Under the pieces are notes generated by a model, which was not told the DNA's origin, did not search any database, and saw only the letters and a program-made list of their open reading frames with translations. Shown in pieces: positions 15,583-23,407 of a stretch of DNA of 42,772 bases. The DNA comes from an uncultured bacterium. Lineage in GTDB: Bacteria; Bacillota; Clostridia; Oscillospirales; Oscillospiraceae. How positions within the stretch are numbered: the first letter of the stretch is position 1; each line of letters begins with the position of its first letter. A program made the position numbers and the translations under genes. The DNA is taken from positions 1 to 42,772 of the forward strand of contig CANRXB010000021.1 in the NCBI GenBank assembly GCA_947643715.1. Direction: 5' to 3'.

Positions 15583-16311
15583 ATGGAGGAAAATATGTAC
15601 GACTTTTATAACAAGCACTATATCGTGACCGATGCTCAAGGGCGCATCACGGACGGTTGGAGCGACGGGCCGTTCCCGGACCGGGACGCCGATGGGGCGG
15701 TGTGCATGAACGAGCAGGGCGGCTATCAGTTCCGCCTGTTCCCCGGCGGGGAGGAGAACCCGGCTTTGTCCACTGGAGAGGGCGTCCCGCTGTACTGCTG
15801 GGATGGAGAGACGGTGGTCCCCCGGACGGCGGAGGAGATCCAGGCGGATCTGGCGGCGATGCTCCCCGACCCACTGGAGGCGGCGAAGGAGGCCAAGCTG
15901 GCGGAGCTGTCCGCTGCCTGCAACGCCGCTGTGGTGGCCGGGTGTGACGTGGTCCTGGCGGACGGCGCGGCCGGGCACATCTCCCTCACGCCGGAGGACC
16001 AGATCAACCTCACTGCCGCCCTGGCCGGCGTAGAGGGCGGGGCGGAGGCGTACCCCTATCACTTGGACGGGGAGCTGTGCGCGTCGTACCCTGCGGCGGA
16101 CATCCAGGCCATGGCCCAGGCGGCGACGGCCCACAAGCTGTATCACACCACCTATTATAACCACCTGGCGGTGTGGGTGCGCCGCTGCGAGAGCGTGGAG
16201 CAGGTGCAGCCGGTGGTGTACGGCGCGGAGCTGCCCGGCGACCTGGCGGAGCATATGGCCGGGGTGCTGGCCACAGCGGAAGGTGCGGAGCGGCCAGGAG
16301 GAGCGGGATGA
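15583..16311 (+). CDS. phage tail-assembly-like protein of the cassette
   Basis: Up to 242 aa. It begins with a small domain (YDFYNKHYIVTDAQGRITDGW) of the kind seen at the start of phage tail-associated proteins, followed by a helical alanine-rich segment (about residues 90-200) resembling DUF4376-type tail-fibre assembly domains. ATG 15583 has AGGAG 6 nt upstream; ATG 15595, after GGAGGA, is an equally possible start. It overlaps the next gene by ATGA. Exact role unknown. Confidence 0.58.
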   Translation: MEENMYDFYNKHYIVTDAQGRITDGWSDGPFPDRDADGAVCMNEQGGYQFRLFPGGEENPALSTGEGVPLYCWDGETVVPRTAEEIQADLAAMLPDPLEAAKEAKLAELSAACNAAVVAGCDVVLADGAAGHISLTPEDQINLTAALAGVEGGAEAYPYHLDGELCASYPAADIQAMAQAATAHKLYHTTYYNHLAVWVRRCESVEQVQPVVYGAELPGDLAEHMAGVLATAEGAERPGGAG

Positions 16312-16820
16312 GGATGAGGCCGAGGAAGGAGAGAGAGGCGAGAGCGAGCGGGCAGCGCTCTTGCCTGTGGCAGACGGGATGCGGCACAGGCCGCACGCCC
16401 ATGCTGTGTGAGTGGCAGGGGCATGTGCTGCGCTGGCTGTGCGGCGGCGCGCTGTACGGCCTGCTGGAGATCTTGTGGCGCGGCCACACCCACTGGACCA
16501 TGATGGCGCTGGCGGCTGTGCTGTGCGTGCCGCTGGACCTGGCCAACGAACATCTCCCGTGGATGCTGCCCCTGTGGGTACAAGCGCTGCTGGGCGGGAT
16601 GGTCATCACGGCCGGGGAGCTGCTGGCGGGACTGGCGCTCAACGTCTGGCTGGGACTGGACATCTGGGACTACTCCGGACAGTGGGGCAACGTCCTGGGG
16701 CAGATCTGCCCGCTGTACACGGCCTTGTGGTGTCTGCTGGCCGGGCCGGTCATCGTGGCCTTCGACTGGCTGGACCACTGGCTGTGCGGCGGGGAGAGGC
16801 CCAGGTATCGGGTGGTTTGA
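16308..16820 (+). CDS. ABC_trans_CmpB-like membrane protein of the phage cassette
   Basis: Protein of 170 aa. After a basic, Cys-containing N-terminal 35 residues there are four membrane segments (about 38-54, 60-78, 84-108, 130-155). Motifs ALYGLLEILWRG, ALNVWLGLDIWDYSG and NVLGQICPLYTALWCL match the family annotated as putative ABC-transporter type IV, which is often found beside tail and lysis genes in Clostridia prophages. Ribosome site AGGAGG 5 nt before ATG 16308. No ATPase lies near it, so the ABC label is doubtful; a role in lysis or membrane depolarisation is possible. Confidence 0.68.
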   Translation: MRMRPRKEREARASGQRSCLWQTGCGTGRTPMLCEWQGHVLRWLCGGALYGLLEILWRGHTHWTMMALAAVLCVPLDLANEHLPWMLPLWVQALLGGMVITAGELLAGLALNVWLGLDIWDYSGQWGNVLGQICPLYTALWCLLAGPVIVAFDWLDHWLCGGERPRYRVV

Positions 16821-16884
16821 GCAGGACGGACCTTCTGTCTCGGCCGGCTGAGACGGGACGGATCTTTTGTTGGGAGGGCTCGCG

Positions 16885-17124
16885 ATGGAGAGCATCATCG
16901 TGGCGGCATTGGCGCTGACAGGGACGCTGGCGGGGACGTATTTCGCCAACCGGAAGGGGACGGCGCTGATCGCCTACCGGATGGAAGAGCTGGAGAAACG
17001 GGTACAGGCCCACAATCATCTGGTGGAGCGGATGTATCTGGTGGAGGAACGGACGGAGCTCCAGGAGGAGAAGCTGAAGGTGGCCGATCGCCGCATCCGG
17101 GATCTGGAGAAGGCCGCCGGCTGA
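16885..17124 (+). CDS. holin-like small membrane protein (XhlA-like)
   Basis: Protein of 79 aa starting at ATG 16885 with GGGAGGG upstream. One N-terminal membrane helix (SIIVAALALTGTLAGTYF, residues 3-20) is followed by a long charged coiled-coil (LEKRVQAHNHLVERMYLVEE), the layout of XhlA-type hemolysin/holin accessory proteins but with the helix at the N-terminal end. It is the last gene of the cassette. No amidase or other endolysin follows, which is unusual. Confidence 0.62.
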   Translation: MESIIVAALALTGTLAGTYFANRKGTALIAYRMEELEKRVQAHNHLVERMYLVEERTELQEEKLKVADRRIRDLEKAAG

Positions 17125-17150
17125 AACACAGGCGTGGGAGCAAATTCTCC

Positions 17151-17179
17151 TTCCATTTTCCAAAACGATAGGTTATAAT
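17151..17179 (+). promoter_or_regulatory. candidate promoter of the rhomboid gene
   Basis: Perfect TATAAT at 17174-17179 with a weak TTCCAT -35 seventeen nt upstream. It lies just before the cassette's terminator hairpin, so the hairpin would fall in or at the start of the transcript. Confidence 0.5.
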
Positions 17180-17181
17180 AC

Positions 17182-17221
17182 TTGCCAGCCGGGACATGGG
17201 CCCGGCTGGCAATCTTTATTT
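17182..17221 (+). terminator. terminator of the phage-like cassette
   Basis: A 12-bp stem (TTGCCAGCCGGG with CCCGGCTGGCAA), 7-nt loop, then TCTTTATTT. Confidence 0.8.
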
Positions 17222-17234
17222 CGAGGTGACCGAT

Positions 17235-17822
17235 ATGGCCCGAAACGATATGGACCGCCCCACAGTGAGGATCTCCTACAACGCTCCCGTGGCCCTCACC
17301 TTCGCCCTGACCGCCTTGATCGCCTTGGCGCTGAACGGGTTCACCGGAGGCTGGACCAACGCCCACCTGTTCTCCGTATACCGCTGTTCCCTGGCCGACC
17401 CGCTGGCGTGGTTCCGCTTCTTCGGCCATGTGCTGGGCCACAGCGGCTACGCCCACTATATCGGCAACATGGTGCTGATCCTGGTGCTGGGCCCCAACCT
17501 GGAGGACCGCTTCGGGAGCTGGAACGTCCTCTGGGCGATCCTGTTCACCGCTTTCGTGTCCGGGCTGGTGCAGTTCCTCTTTTTTCCAGGGACGGCCCTC
17601 CTGGGTGCGTCGGGCATCGTGTTCATGATGATCCTGCTGTCCTCTTTTGGCGGGGTGCGCAACGGCACCATCCCCACCACGCTGATCCTGGTGGCCATCT
17701 TCTACCTGGGCGGCGAGCTGTGGGACGCGATCTTCGTGGACGACGATATCTCGCAGCTCACCCACATCATCGGCGGCCTGTGCGGCACGGTCTTGGGCTT
17801 CGCCCTGTCGGGCAGACGGTGA
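17235..17822 (+). CDS. rhomboid-family intramembrane serine protease
   Basis: Protein of 195 aa with six membrane segments. Catalytic motifs are in place: FGHVLGHSGYAHYIGNM in the early segments, GASG with the nucleophile Ser (about residue 135), and THIIGGLCG with the catalytic His (about residue 178). Start ATG 17235 after GAGGTGA. It cleaves membrane helices of unknown substrates. Single-gene unit between two terminators. Confidence 0.9.
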   Translation: MARNDMDRPTVRISYNAPVALTFALTALIALALNGFTGGWTNAHLFSVYRCSLADPLAWFRFFGHVLGHSGYAHYIGNMVLILVLGPNLEDRFGSWNVLWAILFTAFVSGLVQFLFFPGTALLGASGIVFMMILLSSFGGVRNGTIPTTLILVAIFYLGGELWDAIFVDDDISQLTHIIGGLCGTVLGFALSGRR

Positions 17823-17906
17823 AGCTGCCCCCGTGGGGGTCCTCGGCCGCTCCTTCTCATGCGGGGGAGCGGCCGAACGATCCGTCGTCCGGTGATACGC
17901 TGTCGG

Positions 17907-17930
17907 TCCCCCCTGCGGGGGGATCTTTTT
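17907..17930 (+). terminator. intrinsic terminator downstream of the rhomboid gene
   Basis: TCCCCCC/GGGGGGA stem, TGC loop, then TCTTTTT. A second, stronger hairpin without T-run (TCGGCCGCTCC with GGAGCGGCCGA, 17843-17876) lies between it and the stop. Confidence 0.85.
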
Positions 17931-17942
17931 GCCCTGTAAATA

Positions 17943-18012
17943 ATATGTGAACAACATATATTTTTCTTGACGATCGGGGCAGCCCGGATTATTATATGTG
18001 CAACACATGTAT
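17943..18012 (+). promoter_or_regulatory. marR promoter flanked by two palindromic operators
   Basis: Promoter TTGACG (17967-17972), 17-nt spacer, TATTAT (17990-17995). Two related 19-nt inverted-repeat-like sites flank it: ATATGTGAACAACATATAT (17943-17961) and ATATGTGCAACACATGTAT (17994-18012), 14 of 19 bases identical. The second covers the -10 and start point. This fits autorepression by the MarR protein. Confidence 0.72.
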
Positions 18013-18027
18013 TTGGAGGTGCTTTTC

Positions 18028-18486
18028 GTGGAGGAAAACGAGCATGTATCCATCCTCACCATGTTCCAGACACTGAAGGCCAAGACCGCCCGGCTGCTGG
18101 ACCACGTGGTCCAGGCGGAGGGGCTGACGCCCCTCCAAGCCTGTGTGCTCTACCATCTGTACCAGCAGGACGCCGCGGTGGGCGACATCAGCGACCTAGC
18201 CGTCATAGGGCAGGCCAACGCCTCCTCCCTGTGCAAGAAGCTGGAGCGGGAGGGCTTCCTCACCCGGAACCGCCGAGAGCCGGACCGCCGGGTGGTGATC
18301 CTCTCCCTCACGCCTAAGGGCCGGATGGCGGCGGAAGGGCTCCAGCGGCGGCTGGGCTACTTCCTGGAATTGGTCAGCGCCCTGCCCCCCGGCACCAAAC
18401 GGGAGCTGGACCGTGGTTACCAAGTAGCCAATGAGATGCTGGATTATCTTTTCGAAAAAATCAAAGGAGAACGAGACCTATGTTGA
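18028..18486 (+). CDS. MarR-family transcriptional regulator
   Basis: Protein of 152 aa. The winged-helix region is clear: GLTPLQACVLYHLYQ, SSLCKKLEREGFLTRNR and the wing EPDRRVVILSLTPKG. GTG 18028 with GGAGGT 8 nt upstream is the start; an in-frame ATG at 17998 lies inside the second operator and before the predicted transcript start. It overlaps the ABC exporter gene by 7 nt, so the two form one autoregulated operon, probably induced by the exporter's substrate. Confidence 0.88.
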   Translation: MEENEHVSILTMFQTLKAKTARLLDHVVQAEGLTPLQACVLYHLYQQDAAVGDISDLAVIGQANASSLCKKLEREGFLTRNRREPDRRVVILSLTPKGRMAAEGLQRRLGYFLELVSALPPGTKRELDRGYQVANEMLDYLFEKIKGERDLC

Positions 18487-21400
18487 AGCTATCTAACATC
18501 ACCAAGCAGTACACGCTGGGCGGCAGCACCATCGACGCTTTGCGTGGGATAGACCTGGAGTTCCGAGAGAACGAGTTCGTTTCCATCCTGGGTCCCTCCG
18601 GCTGCGGCAAGACCACCACCCTGAACATCATCGGCGGCCTGGACCGCTATACCAGCGGCGATCTGATCATCAACGGACGTTCCACGAAGCAGTACAAGGA
18701 CGGGGACTGGGACGCCTACCGGAACCATTCCGTAGGCTTCGTGTTCCAAAGCTACAACCTGATCCCCCACCAGACGGTGCTGGCCAACGTGGAGCTGGCC
18801 CTCACGCTGGCCGGCGTGTCCCGGGCGGAGCGCCGCCGCCGGGCGGTGGAGGCCCTGGAACGGGTGGGGCTGGGGGACCAGCTCAAAAAAGTGCCCTCCC
18901 AGATGTCGGGCGGACAGATGCAGCGGGTGGCCATCGCCCGCGCCTTGGTCAACGACCCGGACATCCTCCTGGCCGACGAGCCCACCGGAGCGTTGGACTC
19001 CGAGACCTCCGTGCAGGTGATGGAGCTGCTGAAGGAGGTGGCCCAGGACCGGCTGGTCATCATGGTCACCCACAACCCGGAGCTGGCCCAGCAGTACTCC
19101 ACCCGCATCATCACGTTGAAGGACGGCAGGGTCACCGGCGACTCCGACCCTTACCATGCTGAGCAGACCGCCCCCGTCCTCACCGGCAAGCAGGCCAGGG
19201 GGGAGCACAAGACCTCCATGTCCTTCCTCACCGCGCTGTCCCTGTCGCTGAACAACCTGCGCACCAAGATGGGTCGGACGGTGCTCACCGCCTTCGCCGG
19301 GTCCATCGGCATCATCGGCATCGCCCTCATACTGGCGTTGTCCGCCGGCATCAATAGCTACATCCAGAAGGTGCAGGAGGACACTCTGTCCAGCTATCCC
19401 ATCACCATCCAGGCGGAGAGCACCGACATGACCGCGCTCATGACCTCTCTCATGGGGGCTCGGCACGATGAGCTGGGCGGCGAAGGGGGCGGCGCGGGCC
19501 AGGACCCCGACCGGGTATACGCCTCTACGGTCATGTACGACATGATGGATTCCATGCTCAATGCCAAGGTGGAGACCAACGACCTCCAGGCGTTCAAGGA
19601 GTATCTGGACGGCGGTGGCGGCGGCATCAAGGACATGGCCAACATCCAGTACAGCTACGACTTCGATTTCGATATCTACACCCAGGACGAGGACGGCGTC
19701 ATCGTCAAGTGCGACGTGATGACCTTGATGCAGGAGGCCATGAACGCCATGTACGGCGGGGACTACACCTCCTATTTCGAGTCCATGGGCTCCATGTATT
19801 CCGTGATGGAGGTGTGGGAGGAGCTGCTCCCAGGGGAGGACGGCGAGCTGATCGCCCCCCAGGTGAAGAACCAGTACGAACTGCTCTACGGCGGCTGGCC
19901 CCAGGAGCACGACGAGATCATCCTGTTCGTGGACGGCAACAATGAGATCTCCGATCTGATGCTGTACGCCTTGGGTCTCCTGCCCCATGACGACATGGAG
20001 CGGGTCATGGCCTCCATGGCCAAGGGGGAGGACGTGGAGATGCAGGACATGAGCTGGTCCTACGCCGAGCTGTGTGAGCTGGGGTTCAAGCTCATCCTCC
20101 CCTCGGAGTATTATCAGTACGACCCCGCCACAGGGACCTATACCGATATGTCCGCCACCAAGACAGGGATGGACTTCCTTTATAACAACGACGACACCGG
20201 CGTGCGCCTGAAGGTGGTGGGCGTGGCCCGGGCTTTGGACGGCAGCACCGGCATGACCTCCGGCGGCATCGGCTATACCGGCGCCCTCACCCGCTACGCC
20301 ATCGAGACCGCCGCTGCCACCGATATCTTGAAGGAACAGCTAGACGACCCGGACACCGACGTCATCTCCGGCCTGCCCTTCCCCAAAGAGGACGACGTGG
20401 AGCCCACCGATCAGGACAAACAGGAGGCGGTCCAGGAGCATCTGCCCACCCTGTCCGTCCAGGAGAAGGCCGCCGCTTACATCGACGTGATGGGCCAGCC
20501 CTCCCAGGAGTACGTGGACACGGTGGTGGCCCAGCAGCTCGACGGCATGACCCGGGAGACCATCGAGCAGGCCATCGTGGAGCAATACGCCCAGGAGATG
20601 GGGGTGGACGGGGACACCGTGGCCTCCTATATCAAGGACATGAGCGATGACGAGTTGTTCCAGCGGATCGAGGAGGCCGTCGCCCAGGGCGTGCGGGAGC
20701 AGTATGCCGCCGGAGTGGCCCAGCAGTTGGACGCCATGAGCCAGGACCAGCTTGCCGCCATGCTGGACATGGCGCTGGCGGGCGGCGCGTCCCCTTCGGC
20801 GATGGCCGTGCAGCCCTTCTCCGACTGGCAGTTCGTCTATCTCTACGACCATTATATGCCCCCCACCAGGTCCTCCTCGACCTATGAGGACAATCTGGAC
20901 CTGCTGGGCTATGTGCGGCTGGACTCTCCCTCCGCCATCAGCATCTACGCCACCACCTTCGTCCAGAAGGACGAGATCGCGGATCTCATCAAGGAATACA
21001 ACGCCGGCGTCTCCGAAGAGGAAGAGATCACCTACACCGACTATGTGGCCCTGCTGATGAGCTCCATCACCGGCATCATCAGCGGCATCAGCTATCTGCT
21101 CATCGCCTTCGTGTCCATCTCCCTGGTGGTGTCCTCCATCATGATCGGCATCATCACCAACATCTCCGTGCTGGAGCGCACGAAGGAGATCGGTATACTC
21201 CGGGCCGTGGGCGCGTCCAAACGGGACGTGTCCCGGGTGTTCAACGCCGAGACCCTCATCGTGGGCCTGGCGGCGGGCATCCTGGGCATCCTGGTCAGCG
21301 TCGCCGCTACCTTCCCCATCAACGCCCTCATCCACGACCTGACGGGACTGAACGACCTCACCGCCGTGCTGCCGCCGGTGGCGGGGGGGATCCTGGTGAC

Positions 21401-21491
21401 CATCAGCGTGGTGCTCACCGTGTTCGCGGGGCTGATCCCCTCCCGGGGCGCGGCCAAGAAGGACCCTGTGGAAGCGCTGCGCAGCGAATGA
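18480..21491 (+). CDS. MacB-type ABC exporter, ATPase and permease fused
   Basis: Protein of 1003 aa. Residues 1-230 are an ABC ATPase: Walker [10 protein letters not shown] (38-46), signature MSGGQ (142-146), Walker B ILLADEP (162-168). One membrane helix follows at about 263-288. A very large extracytoplasmic part (about 290-850) comes next, then three C-terminal helices with the FtsX/MacB mark [19 protein letters not shown]. MacB proteins themselves have a smaller periplasmic part, so the long, Asp/Glu-rich middle region here is an expanded form. It probably uses ATP to expel peptides, drugs or lipids at the outer face (mechanotransmission). AAAGGAG 10 nt upstream; coupled to marR. Confidence 0.87.
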   Translation: MLKLSNITKQYTLGGSTIDALRGIDLEFRENEFVSILGPSGCGKTTTLNIIGGLDRYTSGDLIINGRSTKQYKDGDWDAYRNHSVGFVFQSYNLIPHQTVLANVELALTLAGVSRAERRRRAVEALERVGLGDQLKKVPSQMSGGQMQRVAIARALVNDPDILLADEPTGALDSETSVQVMELLKEVAQDRLVIMVTHNPELAQQYSTRIITLKDGRVTGDSDPYHAEQTAPVLTGKQARGEHKTSMSFLTALSLSLNNLRTKMGRTVLTAFAGSIGIIGIALILALSAGINSYIQKVQEDTLSSYPITIQAESTDMTALMTSLMGARHDELGGEGGGAGQDPDRVYASTVMYDMMDSMLNAKVETNDLQAFKEYLDGGGGGIKDMANIQYSYDFDFDIYTQDEDGVIVKCDVMTLMQEAMNAMYGGDYTSYFESMGSMYSVMEVWEELLPGEDGELIAPQVKNQYELLYGGWPQEHDEIILFVDGNNEISDLMLYALGLLPHDDMERVMASMAKGEDVEMQDMSWSYAELCELGFKLILPSEYYQYDPATGTYTDMSATKTGMDFLYNNDDTGVRLKVVGVARALDGSTGMTSGGIGYTGALTRYAIETAAATDILKEQLDDPDTDVISGLPFPKEDDVEPTDQDKQEAVQEHLPTLSVQEKAAAYIDVMGQPSQEYVDTVVAQQLDGMTRETIEQAIVEQYAQEMGVDGDTVASYIKDMSDDELFQRIEEAVAQGVREQYAAGVAQQLDAMSQDQLAAMLDMALAGGASPSAMAVQPFSDWQFVYLYDHYMPPTRSSSTYEDNLDLLGYVRLDSPSAISIYATTFVQKDEIADLIKEYNAGVSEEEEITYTDYVALLMSSITGIISGISYLLIAFVSISLVVSSIMIGIITNISVLERTKEIGILRAVGASKRDVSRVFNAETLIVGLAAGILGILVSVAATFPINALIHDLTGLNDLTAVLPPVAGGILVTISVVLTVFAGLIPSRGAAKKDPVEALRSE

Positions 21492-21503
21492 GGAGAGATC
21501 CGG

Positions 21504-22010
21504 ATGCTGGAGACGAAGGACCTCGTTTTGGACAAAGCGAAGCAAGAGGACTGGGAGGGGATGTACCGCAACGTCTGGTCCTGCCCGGAAGCCGCGAGAT
21601 ACATGCAGTGGAGCGTGACCGGCAGCGAAGCGGACGCCAGGGAGCGGATGCGCAGGACCATCCAGTTCCAAAAGACCCACGACACCTATCTGGTGTATTG
21701 GAAGGCGACGGGCGAGCCCATCGGCTTCGCGGGGGTGGAGGAGCTTTCGCCCACCGTCTGGGGGGAAGCGGGCATCTGCCTGGGGCCGGCCTATGTGGGG
21801 AAGGGACTGGGCAGGCAGATCCTCCACTGTCTCATACGATATGCCAAGGGGCTGGGAGCGAAGCGGTTCGTCTGCTCCGCCCGGGAGGGGAACCAGGCGT
21901 CTCGGGCGCTGATCGCGTCGCTGGGATCCACCCTGTTCGACGCTGAGGAGAGGATCGATCCCCGGGACGGCAGTCCCTATACCTACCTTAGATACGAGCT
22001 GGACCTGTGA
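21504..22010 (+). CDS. GNAT-family N-acetyltransferase (RimJ/RimL type)
   Basis: Protein of 168 aa. The acetyl-CoA-binding strand-turn GPAYVGKGLGRQILHCLI (about residues 91-110) is the GNAT motif A with its G-x-G. The fold matches short-chain acetyltransferases acting on protein N-termini or small amines. It lies 12 nt after the ABC exporter and may share its transcript; a resistance-type partnership with the exporter is possible but unproven. Confidence 0.83.
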   Translation: MLETKDLVLDKAKQEDWEGMYRNVWSCPEAARYMQWSVTGSEADARERMRRTIQFQKTHDTYLVYWKATGEPIGFAGVEELSPTVWGEAGICLGPAYVGKGLGRQILHCLIRYAKGLGAKRFVCSAREGNQASRALIASLGSTLFDAEERIDPRDGSPYTYLRYELDL

Positions 22011-22018
22011 GAACTGCT

Positions 22019-22052
22019 CAGGGCGGGCCTGTCCTTCGGACGGCCCGCCCTG
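22019..22052 (+). terminator. terminator-like hairpin after the acetyltransferase gene
   Basis: CAGGGCGGGCC pairs with GGCCCGCCCTG, with an inner GTCC/GGAC. No T-run; the A-run after it reads toward the next promoter. Confidence 0.6.
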
Positions 22053-22068
22053 GATGCGCAAAAAAACC

Positions 22069-22097
22069 TTGCATTTCTCCTGGGATGAGTATATAAT
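22069..22097 (+). promoter_or_regulatory. sigma-A promoter of the aromatic operon
   Basis: TTGCAT, 17-nt spacer, perfect TATAAT. Predicted start near 22104, giving a 231-nt leader before the DAHP synthase gene. Confidence 0.85.
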
Positions 22098-22129
22098 GAC
22101 CACCATCCAAGGATCAGCGAGGTGATCCC

Positions 22130-22225
22130 ATGTCTCCGTTCGCCGTCTACGACGCCACGTTCGCCTTTGGCTGGACCCGATCTGCAGTGTCCGGCTGTTT
22201 TGTCGTGGAGAACTGCGGCGTGTGA
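22130..22225 (+). CDS. aromatic-rich leader peptide of the aromatic operon
   Basis: A 31-codon frame that starts MSPFAVYDATFAFGWTRSAV. It has Phe at 4, 11, 13 and 24, Tyr at 7 and Trp at 15: six aromatic residues of 31, five of them within codons 4-15. The GAGGTGAT ribosome site lies partly in the loop of a small hairpin (GGATCA 22111-22116 with TGATCC 22123-22128). The frame ends UGA 22223-22225, shortly before an attenuator-like hairpin and 109 nt ahead of the DAHP synthase gene. It looks like a ribosome-sensing leader of the trpL/pheL kind. No homology claim is made. Confidence 0.62.
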   Translation: MSPFAVYDATFAFGWTRSAVSGCFVVENCGV

Positions 22226-22263
22226 GTGAGGGGGCATACGATCCCTGCCTGAAGCTGTGTTTT

Positions 22264-22312
22264 AGGGAGCTCATAGGCTGCTTGCCGCGGCCTGGGGGCT
22301 CCCTTTCAATTT
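22264..22312 (+). terminator. attenuator-like hairpin in front of the DAHP synthase gene
   Basis: AGGGAGC (22264-22270) pairs with GCTCCCT (22298-22304); above an internal loop a second stem pairs AGGCTGC (22275-22281) with GCGGCCT (22287-22293). It is followed by TTCAATTT, a weak U-tract. Its upper part can instead pair with the end of the leader peptide frame (22213-22220 with 22283-22290). Confidence 0.55.
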
Positions 22313-22334
22313 CCATCGAAGGAGAAGAGTTATC

Positions 22335-23357
22335 ATGGTCATCGTGATGAAGCCCGGCGTCAGCCAGGAGCATATCCATGCCCTCGTCGCCCGATTGGAG
22401 CACGACCACGGCGTTTGCGTGGGCGTGACCAACGGCGTGGGCTGTTCCATCCTGGGGCTGGTGGGGGACACCGCCCATATCGATATGGACAAGCTGTCCA
22501 TGGACGACGATGTGGAGCGGGTCATGCGGGTGCAGGAGCCCTATAAGAAAGCCAATCGCAAGTTCCATCCGGAGGACACCGTGGTGGACGTGTCCGGCGT
22601 GCCCGTCGGCGGCGGGGACAGGTTCACCGTCATCGCCGGGCCGTGCTCGGTGGAGAGCGGGGAGCAGATCGTGGGCGTGGCCCAAGAGGTGAAGCAGGCG
22701 GGGGCCGCCCTGCTCCGGGGGGGCGCATTCAAGCCCCGCACCTCTCCCTATTCCTTCCAGGGGATGGGCGCGGACGGGCTGGACCTGCTGCTGGAGGCGC
22801 GGGCCAGCTCGGGCCTTCCCATCGTGTCCGAGATCATGGCCCCCCGGGACTGCGGGCTGTTCGAGGAAAAGGTGGATCTGGTCCAGATCGGCGCCCGGAA
22901 CATGCAGAACTTCGACTTGCTCAAAGAGGTGGGCAAGCTGTCCAAGCCTGTGCTGCTCAAGCGCGGGCTGTCCAACACCTATGAGGAGTGGATCATGTCG
23001 GCGGAATATATCATGGCCGCGGGCAATGAGGACGTGATCTTGTGCGAGCGTGGGGTGCGCACCTTCGAGACCTATACCCGCAACACCCTGGATCTGTCCG
23101 CCATCCCCGCCATCCGGCGCATGAGCCATCTGCCCATCGTGGTCGATCCCTCCCATGCCGCGGGGATGTACTGGATGGTGGAGCCGCTGGCCATGGCCGC
23201 CGCCGCCGTGGGTGCGGACGGGCTGATGGTGGAGGTGCACAACGATCCCCCCCACGCCAAATGCGACGGGGCCCAGTCCCTCACCCCGGAGAAGTTCCGG
23301 CACCTCATGGGGAAACTTGGCCCGCTCATCGAGCTGATGGGCAAGACCCTGGCCTGA
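22335..23357 (+). CDS. aroF: 3-deoxy-7-phosphoheptulonate (DAHP) synthase, type I beta
   Basis: Protein of 340 aa. An N-terminal ferredoxin-like regulatory domain (about residues 1-70) precedes the TIM barrel, which contains AGPCSVES, GGAFKPRTSPYSFQG, IGARNMQNF and VDPSHAAG. This is the Thermotoga/Bacillus class, feedback-sensitive through the extra domain; there is no fused chorismate mutase. It joins PEP and erythrose 4-phosphate, the first step of the shikimate pathway. Gene follows GAAGGAG and is first after the leader; aroB follows 50 nt later. Symbol follows the common usage for this class. Confidence 0.95.
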   Translation: MVIVMKPGVSQEHIHALVARLEHDHGVCVGVTNGVGCSILGLVGDTAHIDMDKLSMDDDVERVMRVQEPYKKANRKFHPEDTVVDVSGVPVGGGDRFTVIAGPCSVESGEQIVGVAQEVKQAGAALLRGGAFKPRTSPYSFQGMGADGLDLLLEARASSGLPIVSEIMAPRDCGLFEEKVDLVQIGARNMQNFDLLKEVGKLSKPVLLKRGLSNTYEEWIMSAEYIMAAGNEDVILCERGVRTFETYTRNTLDLSAIPAIRRMSHLPIVVDPSHAAGMYWMVEPLAMAAAAVGADGLMVEVHNDPPHAKCDGAQSLTPEKFRHLMGKLGPLIELMGKTLA

Positions 23358-23407
23358 TCCGTGCCGGTGGGGGACGAAAGCATCGCCAGAGCGAAGGAGG
23401 GACCGGG

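Noticed and set aside
14566-17124. Whole prophage or R-type tailocin
   Set aside because: No tube, sheath, baseplate hub, tape measure, capsid, integrase or endolysin genes nearby; only a tail-tip and holin-like set.
22104-22334. T-box riboswitch before the aromatic operon
   Set aside because: No T-box sequence (AGGGTGGNACCGCG-like) is present; the leader is better explained by the peptide and hairpin.
20340-23303. 987-codon minus-strand frame opposite the ABC exporter and DAHP synthase
   Set aside because: Antisense shadow; it crosses several real genes and a leader, and has no domain.
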